A stretch of 64,000 nucleotides of DNA from SELP01 sp035969385 (GTDB lineage: Bacteria > Pseudomonadota > Alphaproteobacteria > Rhodobacterales > Rhodobacteraceae): contig NZ_JAYKKJ010000004.1 of NCBI RefSeq assembly GCF_035969385.1, positions 124,001-188,000 on the forward strand, given 5' to 3'. This document shows, piece by piece, positions 17,428 through 25,422 of the stretch. Position 1 is the stretch's first letter. Each line of letters starts with the position of its first letter. Made by a program: the position numbers and the translations under genes. The notes beneath the pieces are model-generated. The model ran no database searches and was not told where the DNA came from. It worked only from the letters and a program-made list of their open reading frames with translations.

Positions 17428-19044
17428 ATGACCGAACTCCTCACCGCCGCCCAAATGCGCGCCATCGAACAGGCCGCCTTCGACTCTGGCCGGGTGACGG
17501 GGCTGGAGCTGATGGAACGGGCCGGGCGCGGCGTGGTCGAGGCGGTGTTCGAGGAATGGCCGGAATTGGCCCAATCCCCGCACCGGGCGGTGGTCCTCTG
17601 CGGACCGGGCAATAATGGCGGTGACGGGTTTGTGGTGGCGCGGCTGCTGAAAGACTGGGGCTGGGAGGTGGAGGTGTTCCTCTACGGCGACCCTGACAAG
17701 CTGCCCCCTGATGCGCGGGTGAACTGCGAACGGTGGTGCGGGCTAGGTGCGGTCGAGCCACTGACTGCCGAGACGATAGACGGCTATGAAGAGGATCATC
17801 CGGACACGGTTCTTGCAGTGGACGCATTATTCGGAACGGGATTGACCCGTCCGTTCAATGATCTCGGCAATGTTCAGGATACATTGAACTACTGGCAAGC
17901 CGCGTCCCCACAAGGAACTGCTCCAAGGGTCGTTTCGGTCGATATCCCAAGCGGAATATGTTCCGACACCGGCCGCTACCTCGACGCGGAAGGGATAATC
18001 CCCTACGATTGCTTGATCATGGCTAACCTGACGGTGACGTTCCACGCTGCGAAGCGTGGGCATCACTTGGCGTCTGGACCGCAAGGATGTGGACGACTTC
18101 GTGTGACCTCAATCGGACTGGAGGGTTTCCGGCAAACAGATCCCAACTCTGAGGGCCTGCTTCGGTTCGCTACCGATCCCAAAGGCGAGGGCTTCTTGCC
18201 GCTGTTTCAGCGCGCGGGCAAGAAAACCGCACACACGCACAAATACACCCACGGCCACGCCCTGATCCTCTCTGGCGGGTCCGGCAAGGGCGGGGCGGCC
18301 CGGCTGTCTGCGCGCGGCGCGTTGCGGATCGGGGCCGGGTTGGTGACGGTGGGCTGCCCGCCGGAGGCGGTCGTCGAAAACGCGGCAAGGCTGGATGCGG
18401 TAATTCTGGCGCAGATCGCGGATGGGGATGCCCTTGGCCGCGTGCTGGAGGATCAGCGGATCAATGCGCTCTGTCTTGGTCCCGGTCTTGGGCTGGACCG
18501 CGCACGCGAGTTGGTCCCGGTGGCCTTGTCGGCGGGGCGGCGGACGGTCTTGGATGCCGATGCGTTGACCGCTTTCGCCGACCGCCCGGATGATCTGTTC
18601 CGTCTGCTGCATGCCGCATGCGTTATGACCCCGCACGCGGGCGAATTTGCCCGCCTGTTTCCTGACATTGCGGAACAGCTTGCCGCACCCGCCACTACCG
18701 GCCCGGCCTATTCCAAGGTGGATGCCACGCGCGATGCGGCGGCGCGGGCGGGGTGCACGATCCTGTTCAAGGGGCCGGACACGGTGATTGCCTCGCCAGA
18801 TGGAAGCTGTGCGATCAATTCCGCCCACTATGACCGCGCCGCGCCCTGGCTGGCAACGGCGGGGTCTGGCGATGTGTTGGCCGGGTTCATCACGGGGCTT
18901 CTGGCCCGCGGGTTCAGCCCGCAAGAGGCGGCCGAGACCGCCGCTTGGCTGCATGTCGAATGCGCGCTTTCGTTCGGGCCGGGGTTGATTGCCGAAGACC
19001 TGCCCAAGGAATTGCCGAAAGTGTTCCGATCCCTCGGTCTATGA
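17428..19044 (+). CDS. nnr: Bifunctional NAD(P)H-hydrate epimerase/dehydratase
   Basis: 538-residue repair enzyme for hydrated NAD(P)H. The N-terminal YjeF_N epimerase domain (about 1-215) has CGPGNNGGDGFVVARLL and VDIPSGI. The C-terminal ADP-dependent dehydratase (about 230-530) has HKYTHGHALILSGGSGKGGAARL and the ATAGSGDVLAGFITGLLARG catalytic loop. The ATG at 17428 (MTELLTAAQ) matches the family; an upstream GTG is rejected. Codons in about 17764-18180 (ATA, TTA, GGA, CCA, ACA) differ from both flanks, so part of the epimerase domain may come from recombination. It is divergent from glnB. Confidence 0.93.
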   Translation: MTELLTAAQMRAIEQAAFDSGRVTGLELMERAGRGVVEAVFEEWPELAQSPHRAVVLCGPGNNGGDGFVVARLLKDWGWEVEVFLYGDPDKLPPDARVNCERWCGLGAVEPLTAETIDGYEEDHPDTVLAVDALFGTGLTRPFNDLGNVQDTLNYWQAASPQGTAPRVVSVDIPSGICSDTGRYLDAEGIIPYDCLIMANLTVTFHAAKRGHHLASGPQGCGRLRVTSIGLEGFRQTDPNSEGLLRFATDPKGEGFLPLFQRAGKKTAHTHKYTHGHALILSGGSGKGGAARLSARGALRIGAGLVTVGCPPEAVVENAARLDAVILAQIADGDALGRVLEDQRINALCLGPGLGLDRARELVPVALSAGRRTVLDADALTAFADRPDDLFRLLHAACVMTPHAGEFARLFPDIAEQLAAPATTGPAYSKVDATRDAAARAGCTILFKGPDTVIASPDGSCAINSAHYDRAAPWLATAGSGDVLAGFITGLLARGFSPQEAAETAAWLHVECALSFGPGLIAEDLPKELPKVFRSLGL

Positions 19045-19045
19045 C

Positions 19046-19138
19046 CTCTTCTTTGGGTCAATAAATATCTCGGGGGTGAGGCCCGCATGGGCCGAGGGGG
19101 CAGCGCCCCCTGATGTCACCATGGGTCTTGACCCATGG
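19046..19138 (+). repeat. Dispersed repeat family 2, copy 1
   Basis: About 93 bp after the nnr stop that aligns with the reverse complement of 62186-62277: CTTCTTTGGGT, AAATATC, a GGGGG/CCCCC hairpin (19096-19110) and a final palindrome CCATGGGTC-TT-GACCCATGG (19119-19138). No T-run follows. It is noncoding; the likely role is an extragenic palindromic element or mRNA 3' end structure. Confidence 0.65.
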
Positions 19139-19203
19139 GCCCCCGAAACGAATGCAGCCCCGGCCGGAGGCGCGGGGCTGCTTCAAATCGGGTGATGTCC
19201 GGC

Positions 19204-19677
19204 TCAGACCGAAGCGGAGGCCATTTCGACGCCGTCGGCGTAGATGATGTGCTGCTTGTCGAAGACCATTTCATAGATCTTCACGCGCATTTTGGACTGT
19301 TCGGCGACGAATTCGCCGTCAGCGAGACGGGAGGCCTTGACCAGAACCTGCTTGGCCCCAAACAGCGCTTCTGCCCGCCAATCACGCAGGTGGATCAGCG
19401 TGTCAGGCGCCACCACCATATCCCGGTCCGGGCGGGTGTGGCCAAGGCTGCCGGCCTTGATGCGGATGCAGGCCACGTCCTCTTCGCGGATGCGCATTTC
19501 CTTCAACACCGCAACGCCAGTGTCGCGGGTGATGATGCGGTCGCCGGGGGCGATATGTTCGATCGGAAGTTCCCCTTCCATCGTCATGACGATGGCACCG
19601 GCCAGAAGCCCGGCGGAGGTTTTGGTTACAACGGCATCTGCCGTGGCCGCAGAAGCGGTCTTGATCCCTTGGTGCAT
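19204..19677 (-). CDS. Hint-domain protein lacking the usual nucleophile
   Basis: 157-residue protein resembling the Hedgehog/intein Hint_2 module common in Rhodobacteraceae. The core is present: MTMEGELPIEHIAPGDRIITRDTG, followed by VVAPDTLIHLRDWRAEALFG, which resembles the usual HxxxxxG-type block. At the module start, where active Hint domains have Cys or Ser, it reads GLLAGAIVMT, with no Cys in place. Self-processing therefore looks unlikely. The ATG at 19677 is preferred over a TTG at 19710. A GGGAA site precedes it. The function is unknown. Confidence 0.7.
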   Translation of the reverse strand: MHQGIKTASAATADAVVTKTSAGLLAGAIVMTMEGELPIEHIAPGDRIITRDTGVAVLKEMRIREEDVACIRIKAGSLGHTRPDRDMVVAPDTLIHLRDWRAEALFGAKQVLVKASRLADGEFVAEQSKMRVKIYEMVFDKQHIIYADGVEMASASV

Positions 19678-19846
19678 GGCGGTTCCCGCTCTTGCTGATG
19701 TCTGCCTCAATCTTTTGCGGCAGAATGTGTCAAAAAATGGTTCATGTCATGCTCTTTTTGGGATTTGATCTGACAATTTCGGGGCAAGAAATTTTCGAAA
19801 AAGCCTCTCGCCTCTGCCGTTTTGCTTTGCTAGAGAGCCCCCGGAC

Positions 19847-19931
19847 GCGGGTGTGGCGAAATTGGTAGACGCACCAGATTTAGGTTCTGGCGCCGCAAGG
19901 CGTGGGGGTTCAAGTCCCTCCACCCGCACCA
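19847..19931 (+). tRNA. tRNA-Leu(UAG)
   Basis: 85-nt gene including an encoded CCA. The acceptor stem GCGGGTG pairs with CACCCGC. The anticodon stem CCAGA/TCTGG encloses TTTAGGT, giving anticodon UAG, which reads CUA and CUN codons. There is a long variable arm (GCGCCGCAAGGCGT region) typical of class II tRNAs, and a T-arm GGGGGTTCAAGTCCCTC. No integrase or duplicated 3' end is seen nearby, so it is not marking an island here. Confidence 0.95.
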
Positions 19932-20078
19932 TCCCCCGGACATAGACGGCAAAGAGCGCCATTGGCGCTGTTTTGGGCCTTAAACGCCTTGCGCAGGCGG
20001 GCGTCCGACAATAGAAGGGCCCCTGATTTGGGATCGGCCGCGCCCTTCGCGGCCTCTATTGACGTAGAAGGACAGAAG

Positions 20079-21413
20079 ATGCAGGTCACCGAGACCCTCA
20101 ACGAAGGCCTCAAGCGCGCCTATTCCATCACCCTGACGGCGGCCGAGCTTGAAGCCAAGGTCAACGAAAAGCTGGAAGAAGCCCGCCCCGAGGTCGCCAT
20201 GAAAGGCTTCCGCAAGGGCAAGGTGCCCATGTCGCTGCTGAAAAAGCAGTTCGGCCCCCGCGTTCTGGGCGAAGCCATGCAGGAAGGCATCGACGGCGCG
20301 CTGAACAACCATCTTGAAACCTCGGGCCATCGTCCGGCTGCCCAGCCGGAAATGAAGATGACCGACGGCGAAAGCTGGAAAGAAGGCGACGACGTCAATG
20401 TCGAGGTGAGCTATGAAATGCTCCCCGAGATTCCGGACACCGATTTTTCCAAGATCAAGCTGGAGCGGATGGTCGTGAAGGCTGATGACGCTGCCGTGAC
20501 CGAGGCGTTGGAAAACCTCGCCAAGACTGCCCAGAACTTCGAAGACCGCAAGAAGGGCTCGAAGGCCAAGGACGGCGATCAGGTTGTGATCGACTTCGTG
20601 GGCAAGGTCGACGGCGAAGCCTTTGAAGGCGGGTCCGCCGAGGACTATCCGCTGGTTCTGGGCTCCAACTCCTTTATTCCGGGCTTTGAAGAGGGCCTCG
20701 TTGGCGTGAAAGCCGGGGACGAGAAGGATGTGGAAGTCACCTTCCCAGAGGAATACGGCGCAGAGCATCTGGCCGGCAAGGCCGCTGTCTTTTCCTGCAC
20801 CATCAAAGCCGTGAAGGAACCGAAGGCTGCCGAGATCAACGACGATCTGGCCAAGCAGTTCGGTGCCGAGGATCTGGAGTCGCTGAAGACTCAGATCACC
20901 GAGCGTCTTGAAGCCGAGTATGCCGGTGCGTCCCGCGCAGTGGCCAAGCGTGGCCTGCTGGACGCGCTGGATGGTCTGGTTGACTTTGACCTGCCGACCA
21001 CGCTGGTCGACGCCGAGGCCAAGCAGATCGCCCACCAGCTGTGGCACGAGGACAACCCCGATCACCACGGCCATGACCATGGCGAGATCGAACCGACCGA
21101 TGAGCACCTGAAGCTGGCCAAGCGCCGCGTGAAGCTGGGCCTGCTGCTGGCCGAGATCGGTCAGAAGGCCGAGATCAAGGTCTCTGACGCCGAACTGACC
21201 CAGGCCGTGATGAACCAGGCCCGTCAGTACCCGGGTCAGGAGCGCCAGTTCTTTGAATTCGTCCAGCAGAACGCCGCCTTCCGGCAGCAGCTGCAGGCGC
21301 CGATCTTCGAAGACAAGGTTGTTGATCACATCCTTGAAGCCGCCAAGGTGACTGAAAAGGACGTGTCGAAGGCCGATCTGGAAAAGGCCGTCGAGGCGCT
21401 TGAAGAAGAATAG
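20079..21413 (+). CDS. tig: Trigger factor
   Basis: 444-residue ribosome-associated chaperone with peptidyl-prolyl isomerase activity. The N-terminal ribosome-binding domain has GFRKGKVPMSLLKKQFG. The FKBP-like PPIase domain (about 155-245) has KDGDQVVIDFVGKVDGEAFEGG. A long C-terminal helical chaperone domain follows. A His/Asp-rich segment (HEDNPDHHGHDHGE, near 21040-21110) interrupts the C-terminal arm and could bind metal. The ATG at 20079 has an AAGGA site. tRNA-Leu lies just upstream on the same strand. Confidence 0.97.
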   Translation: MQVTETLNEGLKRAYSITLTAAELEAKVNEKLEEARPEVAMKGFRKGKVPMSLLKKQFGPRVLGEAMQEGIDGALNNHLETSGHRPAAQPEMKMTDGESWKEGDDVNVEVSYEMLPEIPDTDFSKIKLERMVVKADDAAVTEALENLAKTAQNFEDRKKGSKAKDGDQVVIDFVGKVDGEAFEGGSAEDYPLVLGSNSFIPGFEEGLVGVKAGDEKDVEVTFPEEYGAEHLAGKAAVFSCTIKAVKEPKAAEINDDLAKQFGAEDLESLKTQITERLEAEYAGASRAVAKRGLLDALDGLVDFDLPTTLVDAEAKQIAHQLWHEDNPDHHGHDHGEIEPTDEHLKLAKRRVKLGLLLAEIGQKAEIKVSDAELTQAVMNQARQYPGQERQFFEFVQQNAAFRQQLQAPIFEDKVVDHILEAAKVTEKDVSKADLEKAVEALEEE

Positions 21414-21437
21414 GACCGACGCAGTCGCACCGGTTTG

Positions 21438-21465
21438 AAAGGGCGCCCTTGCGGCGCCCTTTTTG
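21438..21465 (+). terminator. Intrinsic terminator of tig
   Basis: AAAGGGCGCC / GGCGCCCTTT perfect 10-bp stem with CTTGC loop, followed by TTTTG, about 25 bp after the tig stop. Confidence 0.9.
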
Positions 21466-21623
21466 TTTGACAGAGGTCAAAGCGGTGACGCTTGGGGCCG
21501 GTTTCAATAGTGGCAGCGTGAAGGTGGGGAAATCCTGACCAAAAAGACAACCGGTTTTTCTTTGATAACCGGGGGCAAAGGGGGCAGACTGCTATCAATA
21601 ATTCTTAAGCGAAGGGACATGAC

Positions 21624-22097
21624 ATGAAACGTATTCTAGTTGCGATTGCTATGTTGGTGGGCTTTGCGGCCACTGCGCAGGCCTGCCCCGATTTCAATCA
21701 GTGGGGGGAAAGCTATCGCGCGACCGGGCAACAGTTGTTCCAGGAACGCCGGTTCAACGTTGTTGCGGGGGGATCGAACTATATCTGGAACTGCCCGAAC
21801 GTCCGGCCGGGAACGGACCGGGGGGCGGGGTATTTCACGACCGCACCTGATTTCACTTTCGATCTGTCGGGCATGGGCGGCTATCAGCTGGTCATTAGTG
21901 TTGTCAGCCGCTGCGATGCTGCGCTGCTTGTCAACACCGCATCGGCCAATTGGTACTATGATGACGACGACAACGGGAACCTCGACCCCCGGATCGTTCT
22001 GACCCGTCCGGCGAATGGCTATCTGGATGTGTGGGTTGGCACCTACGACGGGGAATATTGCGACGCGATCTTGTCGCTGGAAACTTTCCGCCGCTGA
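21624..22097 (+). CDS. Secreted protein of unknown function
   Basis: 157-residue protein with a signal peptide (MKRILVAIAMLVGFAATAQA, cleavage before CPDF). The mature part has four cysteines, probably two disulfides, an acidic WYYDDDDNGNLDPR stretch that may bind calcium, and GYLDVWVGTYDGEYCDA near the end, reminiscent of pre-peptidase C-terminal-like beta domains. The start has a GAAGGGA site. I recognise no enzyme motif. It is convergent with the ribosomal protein operon and shares a terminator with it. Confidence 0.75.
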   Translation: MKRILVAIAMLVGFAATAQACPDFNQWGESYRATGQQLFQERRFNVVAGGSNYIWNCPNVRPGTDRGAGYFTTAPDFTFDLSGMGGYQLVISVVSRCDAALLVNTASANWYYDDDDNGNLDPRIVLTRPANGYLDVWVGTYDGEYCDAILSLETFRR

Positions 22098-22118
22098 TTT
22101 TGGCAGTTCCGACGTAAA

Positions 22119-22147
22119 AAGGGCCGCGCAATTCGCGCGGCCCTTCG
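22119..22147. terminator. Bidirectional terminator (21624 gene / rplI)
   Basis: AAGGGCCGCGC / GCGCGGCCCTT stem around AATTC, with an A-run on the left (serving the minus strand) and TTCGTC on the right, placed between convergent genes. Confidence 0.8.
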
Positions 22148-22173
22148 TCATTAGGTCGGGATGTCCGGACGCC

Positions 22174-22779
22174 TTAGGCGTCGTCATCCTCGGCGGCCGG
22201 GGCGTCGCCATCGTCATCCATCTGGGCGCCGCCGATATCGTCGAACAGTTCCTGGATTTCAAACTCGGCAGCGGCCTCTTCTTCGGCGGCCAGTTCCTGG
22301 ATCGACTTGCCGGAAGCCTGCAGTTCGGCTTCTTCGGCGGAACGTGCAACGTTCACCTCAACCGAAATGGTCACTTCCGGGTGCAGCACGACGTCAACGC
22401 TGTGCAGGCCAAGTTCCTTGATCGGGCCGGTCAGAACGACCTGCTTGCGATCGACAGAGAACCCTTCGGCGGTCGCGGTTTCGGCGATGTCACGCGGGGT
22501 GACAGAGCCGTAGAGCGCGCCGGAGTCGGCAGCGGAGCGAATCACGACGAACTGCTGGCCATCCAGCTTTTCGCCGAGAGCTTCGGCCTCTTTGCGGGTT
22601 TCGAGGTTGCGGGCTTCCAGCTGGGCCTTTTCGGTCTCAAAGCGGGCCATGTTGGCGTCGTTTGCACGAAGGGCCTTGCCTTGCGGCAGCAGGAAGTTGC
22701 GGGCGTAGCCATCCTTGACGGAGACCACTTCGCCCATCTGGCCAAGCTTGGCCACGCGTTCGAGAAGGATCACTTCCAT
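22174..22779 (-). CDS. rplI: 50S ribosomal protein L9
   Basis: 201-residue L9. The N-terminal rRNA-binding domain has VILLERVAKLGQMGEVVSVKDGYARNFLLP, the classic signature, followed by the long helix and C-terminal domain. It is about 50 residues longer than E. coli L9 because of a very acidic tail (AAEEEAAAEFEIQELF, then an Asp-rich end ending AAEDDDA). An AGGAG site precedes the ATG. It is the last gene of rpsF-rpsR-rplI. Confidence 0.97.
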   Translation of the reverse strand: MEVILLERVAKLGQMGEVVSVKDGYARNFLLPQGKALRANDANMARFETEKAQLEARNLETRKEAEALGEKLDGQQFVVIRSAADSGALYGSVTPRDIAETATAEGFSVDRKQVVLTGPIKELGLHSVDVVLHPEVTISVEVNVARSAEEAELQASGKSIQELAAEEEAAAEFEIQELFDDIGGAQMDDDGDAPAAEDDDA

Positions 22780-22791
22780 GATGTCAGCTCC

Positions 22792-23019
22792 TTACTTTAC
22801 GGCGTAGGGCAGAAGGGCCAGGAACCGGGCGCGCTTGATCGCCTGGGCGAGCTTGCGCTGGTTCTTGGCGCCGACGGCGGTGATGCGGGCCGGGACGATC
22901 TTGCCGCGCTCAGAGATGTAGCGCTGCAGGGTCTTGGTGTCCTTGTAGTCGATCTTCGGGGCGTTCTCGCCTTCGAAGGGATCGCTTTTGCGGCGGCGGA
23001 AAAACGGTTTGGTAGCCAT
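22792..23019 (-). CDS. rpsR: 30S ribosomal protein S18
   Basis: 75-residue S18 with FFRRRKSDPFEGENAPKIDYKD and the conserved RGKIVPARITAVGAKNQR and RARFLALLPY. It partners S6 in the small-subunit platform. An AAAGGA site precedes the ATG. It lies between rpsF and rplI in the usual order. Confidence 0.97.
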   Translation of the reverse strand: MATKPFFRRRKSDPFEGENAPKIDYKDTKTLQRYISERGKIVPARITAVGAKNQRKLAQAIKRARFLALLPYAVK

Positions 23020-23044
23020 GACTTACAGTCCTTTCGGGATCAAG

Positions 23045-23398
23045 TTAGCGACGTTCGCGGCGTTCGCCACGGTCGTCACGCTTCTGCATCTGGACCGAGG
23101 GGCCTTCCTCGTGCGCGTCGACCTTGATGGTCATCACGCGCATGACGTCGTCATGCAGACGCATCAGGCGTTCCATTTCCTGAACGGCGGCCGAGGGCGC
23201 GTCCGAACGCAGGAAGGCATAGTGCCCTTTGCGGTTCTTGTTGATCTTGTAGGCCATCGTCTTGACGCCCCAGTATTCATTTTCAACAACCTTGCCGCCG
23301 TTGTCGGCAAGCACGGTCGAGAAATGTTCGATGAGGCTTTCGGCTTGCGCGTTGGACAGGTCCTGACGCGCAATGAAGACATGCTCGTAAAGCGGCAT
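23045..23398 (-). CDS. rpsF: 30S ribosomal protein S6
   Basis: 117-residue S6 beginning MPLYEHVFIARQDLS, with YRINKNRKGHY-like core (KINKNRKGHYAFL) and an Arg-rich C-terminal tail (RDDRGERRERR). The ATG at 23398 has a GGAG site; the frame is open up to 23548 but that part is leader. A promoter (TTGCCT, 16 bp, TATAAG) lies about 110 bp upstream, leaving a leader long enough for the S6:S18-type autoregulatory RNA known in other bacteria; I could not confirm that fold. Confidence 0.96.
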   Translation of the reverse strand: MPLYEHVFIARQDLSNAQAESLIEHFSTVLADNGGKVVENEYWGVKTMAYKINKNRKGHYAFLRSDAPSAAVQEMERLMRLHDDVMRVMTIKVDAHEEGPSVQMQKRDDRGERRERR

Positions 23399-23509
23399 GC
23401 GGGCTCCATTTCTATCGCGGCGCATTTCATAGGGCAGGGGGTCGATGCCTTCCGCACCCCACCCACGAGAGTCTGCGCGGTTCATAAGATTACCGCGGAA
23501 GGATGCGGC

Positions 23510-23537
23510 CTTATACAGGTCGGGCGGCGACAGGCAA
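23510..23537 (-). promoter_or_regulatory. Promoter of rpsF-rpsR-rplI
   Basis: On the minus strand, TTGCCT (23532-23537), a 16-bp spacer and TATAAG (23510-23515). It is a good sigma-70-type match placed to give a leader of about 105 nt before rpsF. Confidence 0.65.
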
Positions 23538-23574
23538 GGTGAAAACAACCCAAATTGCGGGCTGCCGCAGTGCG

Positions 23575-23589
23575 TTAATCAAGAGTTAA
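23575..23589 (+). promoter_or_regulatory. CtrA-type TTAA-N7-TTAA box
   Basis: TTAA TCAAGAG TTAA exactly fits the CtrA consensus, within a direct repeat GTTAATC-AAGA-GTTAATC. It lies about 87 bp upstream of the 23676 gene and upstream of the divergent rpsF promoter. The likelier target is the 23676 gene. Confidence 0.5.
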
Positions 23590-23675
23590 TCTTCCAACCG
23601 GCGCCGCAGCCCTGCCAGACTTTGGCCACAGTCCTGCATTTGAGTCCAATTTGGATGGAATGAGGGAGAGGCGTC

Positions 23676-24335
23676 ATGCAAAGGATGTCCGAAGAAGTCC
23701 GGGGATTGCCGAAGACAGGGGTTGCCAGCGATACGAATGCCGGGGTCCGGGTCGATCAGACCTATTGGGGATATGTTCTTCACGGCCAGAAAGCGGAACT
23801 GAAGCTCGCCAATGTTGCTGCCAGCATCGCCTGGTTGGTCGGAATTGGATTCATGGTCGCGGCAGCCGGGATGTGGCTGATGCCGGGGGCGGTGTTTTCC
23901 GGCAGCGTGTTGGGCATGAAGATGGGCGCGTCTGTCGTCCTCGGTGGGATCGGTGGGCTATTGCTCAATTGGTCGGGCAAGTCTGGCGAACAGGTGGTAG
24001 AAGTGGACACGACCCGCGGCGAGATCCGGTTCGTAGTGCAATCACGGGTCGGACGGCCCGTTGTCGTTGGCCGGATCGGAATCGATGCGATCGGTGGCGT
24101 TCTTATCGACCGGAGCCGTGCAGGCCAGTGTGTTCTGAAGCTGCGGTTGGGCAATACCCATCGCACGATCGAGCTGATCTCGGGGAGAGAGGCCGATCTT
24201 GTGCCGGTCCGGGACCGTCTTGGCCGTGATCTTCTGGTCGGTGGGCGTTTTGTCAATGGCGTGACCGCGCGGACGCCGACGGAGCCTCGGCCCGATTTTT
24301 CACCGGAAGGTTATCGCAAGTTCATTCCCGCCTGA
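23676..24335 (+). CDS. Predicted membrane protein of unknown function
   Basis: 219-residue protein with two hydrophobic helices near residues 45-70 and 78-97 (SIAWLVGIGFMVAAAGMWL, ASVVLGGIGGLLLNW), then a soluble domain rich in beta strands (EVDTTRGEIRFVVQSR, CVLKLRLGNTHRTIEL). The C-terminal half resembles a small PH- or FHA-like fold in its strand pattern, but I cannot name a family. GGGAGAGG supports the ATG at 23676. A CtrA-type box upstream suggests cell-cycle or CtrA control. A terminator follows. Confidence 0.75.
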   Translation: MQRMSEEVRGLPKTGVASDTNAGVRVDQTYWGYVLHGQKAELKLANVAASIAWLVGIGFMVAAAGMWLMPGAVFSGSVLGMKMGASVVLGGIGGLLLNWSGKSGEQVVEVDTTRGEIRFVVQSRVGRPVVVGRIGIDAIGGVLIDRSRAGQCVLKLRLGNTHRTIELISGREADLVPVRDRLGRDLLVGGRFVNGVTARTPTEPRPDFSPEGYRKFIPA

Positions 24336-24356
24336 ACTGGCAGGAATCCGGGTTCG

Positions 24357-24385
24357 AAAGGCGGCCATTGGGTCGCCTTTTCTTG
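24357..24385 (+). terminator. Intrinsic terminator after the 23676 gene
   Basis: AAAGGCGGCC / GGTCGCCTTT stem with an ATTG loop, followed by TCTTGTT. It lies between the membrane protein gene and fabD. Confidence 0.8.
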
Positions 24386-24451
24386 TTCTGTGCTCGCGCC
24401 CGCGCTATGGCAGGGAAAACACGAACCTAGAACGCGGGAAGGGACAAGAAC

Positions 24452-25390
24452 ATGCGGGCATTCGTTTTTCCGGGGCAGGGCGCCCAAGCCATCGGGATGG
24501 GTAAGGCGCTGGCCGATGCCTATCCTGCCGCCAAAGCGGTTTTTGACGAAGTCGACGACGCCCTTGGCGAAAGCCTTTCGGCGCTGATCTGGGAGGGCGA
24601 GATTGAACAGTTGACCCTGACCCGCAATGCGCAACCGGCGCTGATGGCGACCTCGCTGGCGGCGATGCGCGCGCTTGAGGCGGAAGGGGTCACGATCGAA
24701 GCCGCATCTTTCGTGGCTGGCCACAGTCTTGGCGAATATTCGGCGTTGGCCGCTGCGGGCGCGTTGACGGTTGCCGATACGGCCCGCCTGCTGCGCATTC
24801 GCGGCACGGCAATGCAAGAGGCCGTTCCGGTCGGCGTCGGCGCGATGGCCGCGCTTCTTGGGTTGGATTTCGCTGGGGCAACTGCGGTGGCGAAGGAGGC
24901 CGCGCAGGGTCAGGTCTGTCAGGCCGCCAACGACAATGATCCCGGTCAGGTGGTTGTGTCAGGCCACAAAGAGGCCGTGGAACGTGCTGTCGAGATCGCC
25001 AAGGCGAAGGGGGCCAAGCGCGCACTTTTGCTGCCGGTGTCCGCCCCGTTCCATTGCGAACTGATGGAGCCTGCCGCCCGCGTGATGGAAGATGCGCTGA
25101 ACGCGGTTGACATCAGCGAACCCAAAGTGCCGGTCGTTGCCAATGTCGAGGCCCGCGCGGTTTCCGACCCGGCGACCATCCGGTCGCTGCTGGTTGAGCA
25201 GGTCACCGGGTCTGTCCGCTGGCGCGAATCCGTGGCGTGGATGGCCGAACAGGGCGTGACCGAAGCCTGGGAAATCGGGGCGGGCAAGGCCCTGTCGGGG
25301 ATGATCAAGCGGATTTCCCGCGAGATGGGAACCCGCGCCATCGGCACCCCCGAAGATGTTGCCGCCGCCGCCGAGAGCCTGCGCGGCTGA
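24452..25390 (+). CDS. fabD: Malonyl-CoA:ACP transacylase
   Basis: 312-residue enzyme that loads malonyl onto ACP to start fatty-acid elongation. FPGQGAQ opens the protein, the nucleophile Ser92 is in GHSLGEYSA, and the catalytic His lies in SAPFHCELM. Length is normal. It is the first gene of fabD-fabG-acpP-(membrane protein)-fabF-mltG. Confidence 0.97.
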   Translation: MRAFVFPGQGAQAIGMGKALADAYPAAKAVFDEVDDALGESLSALIWEGEIEQLTLTRNAQPALMATSLAAMRALEAEGVTIEAASFVAGHSLGEYSALAAAGALTVADTARLLRIRGTAMQEAVPVGVGAMAALLGLDFAGATAVAKEAAQGQVCQAANDNDPGQVVVSGHKEAVERAVEIAKAKGAKRALLLPVSAPFHCELMEPAARVMEDALNAVDISEPKVPVVANVEARAVSDPATIRSLLVEQVTGSVRWRESVAWMAEQGVTEAWEIGAGKALSGMIKRISREMGTRAIGTPEDVAAAAESLRG

Positions 25391-25422
25391 ACTTCAGAAG
25401 TTACTTCAGAAAAGGAATCCAG

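Noticed and set aside
19847..19931. tRNA-Leu as an island attachment site
   Set aside because: No integrase, no second copy of the tRNA 3' end and no change in gene content on either side.
19980..21329. Minus-strand frame opposite tig
   Set aside because: Antisense shadow of trigger factor; repetitive Leu/Gly/Val content caused by the codon bias of tig.
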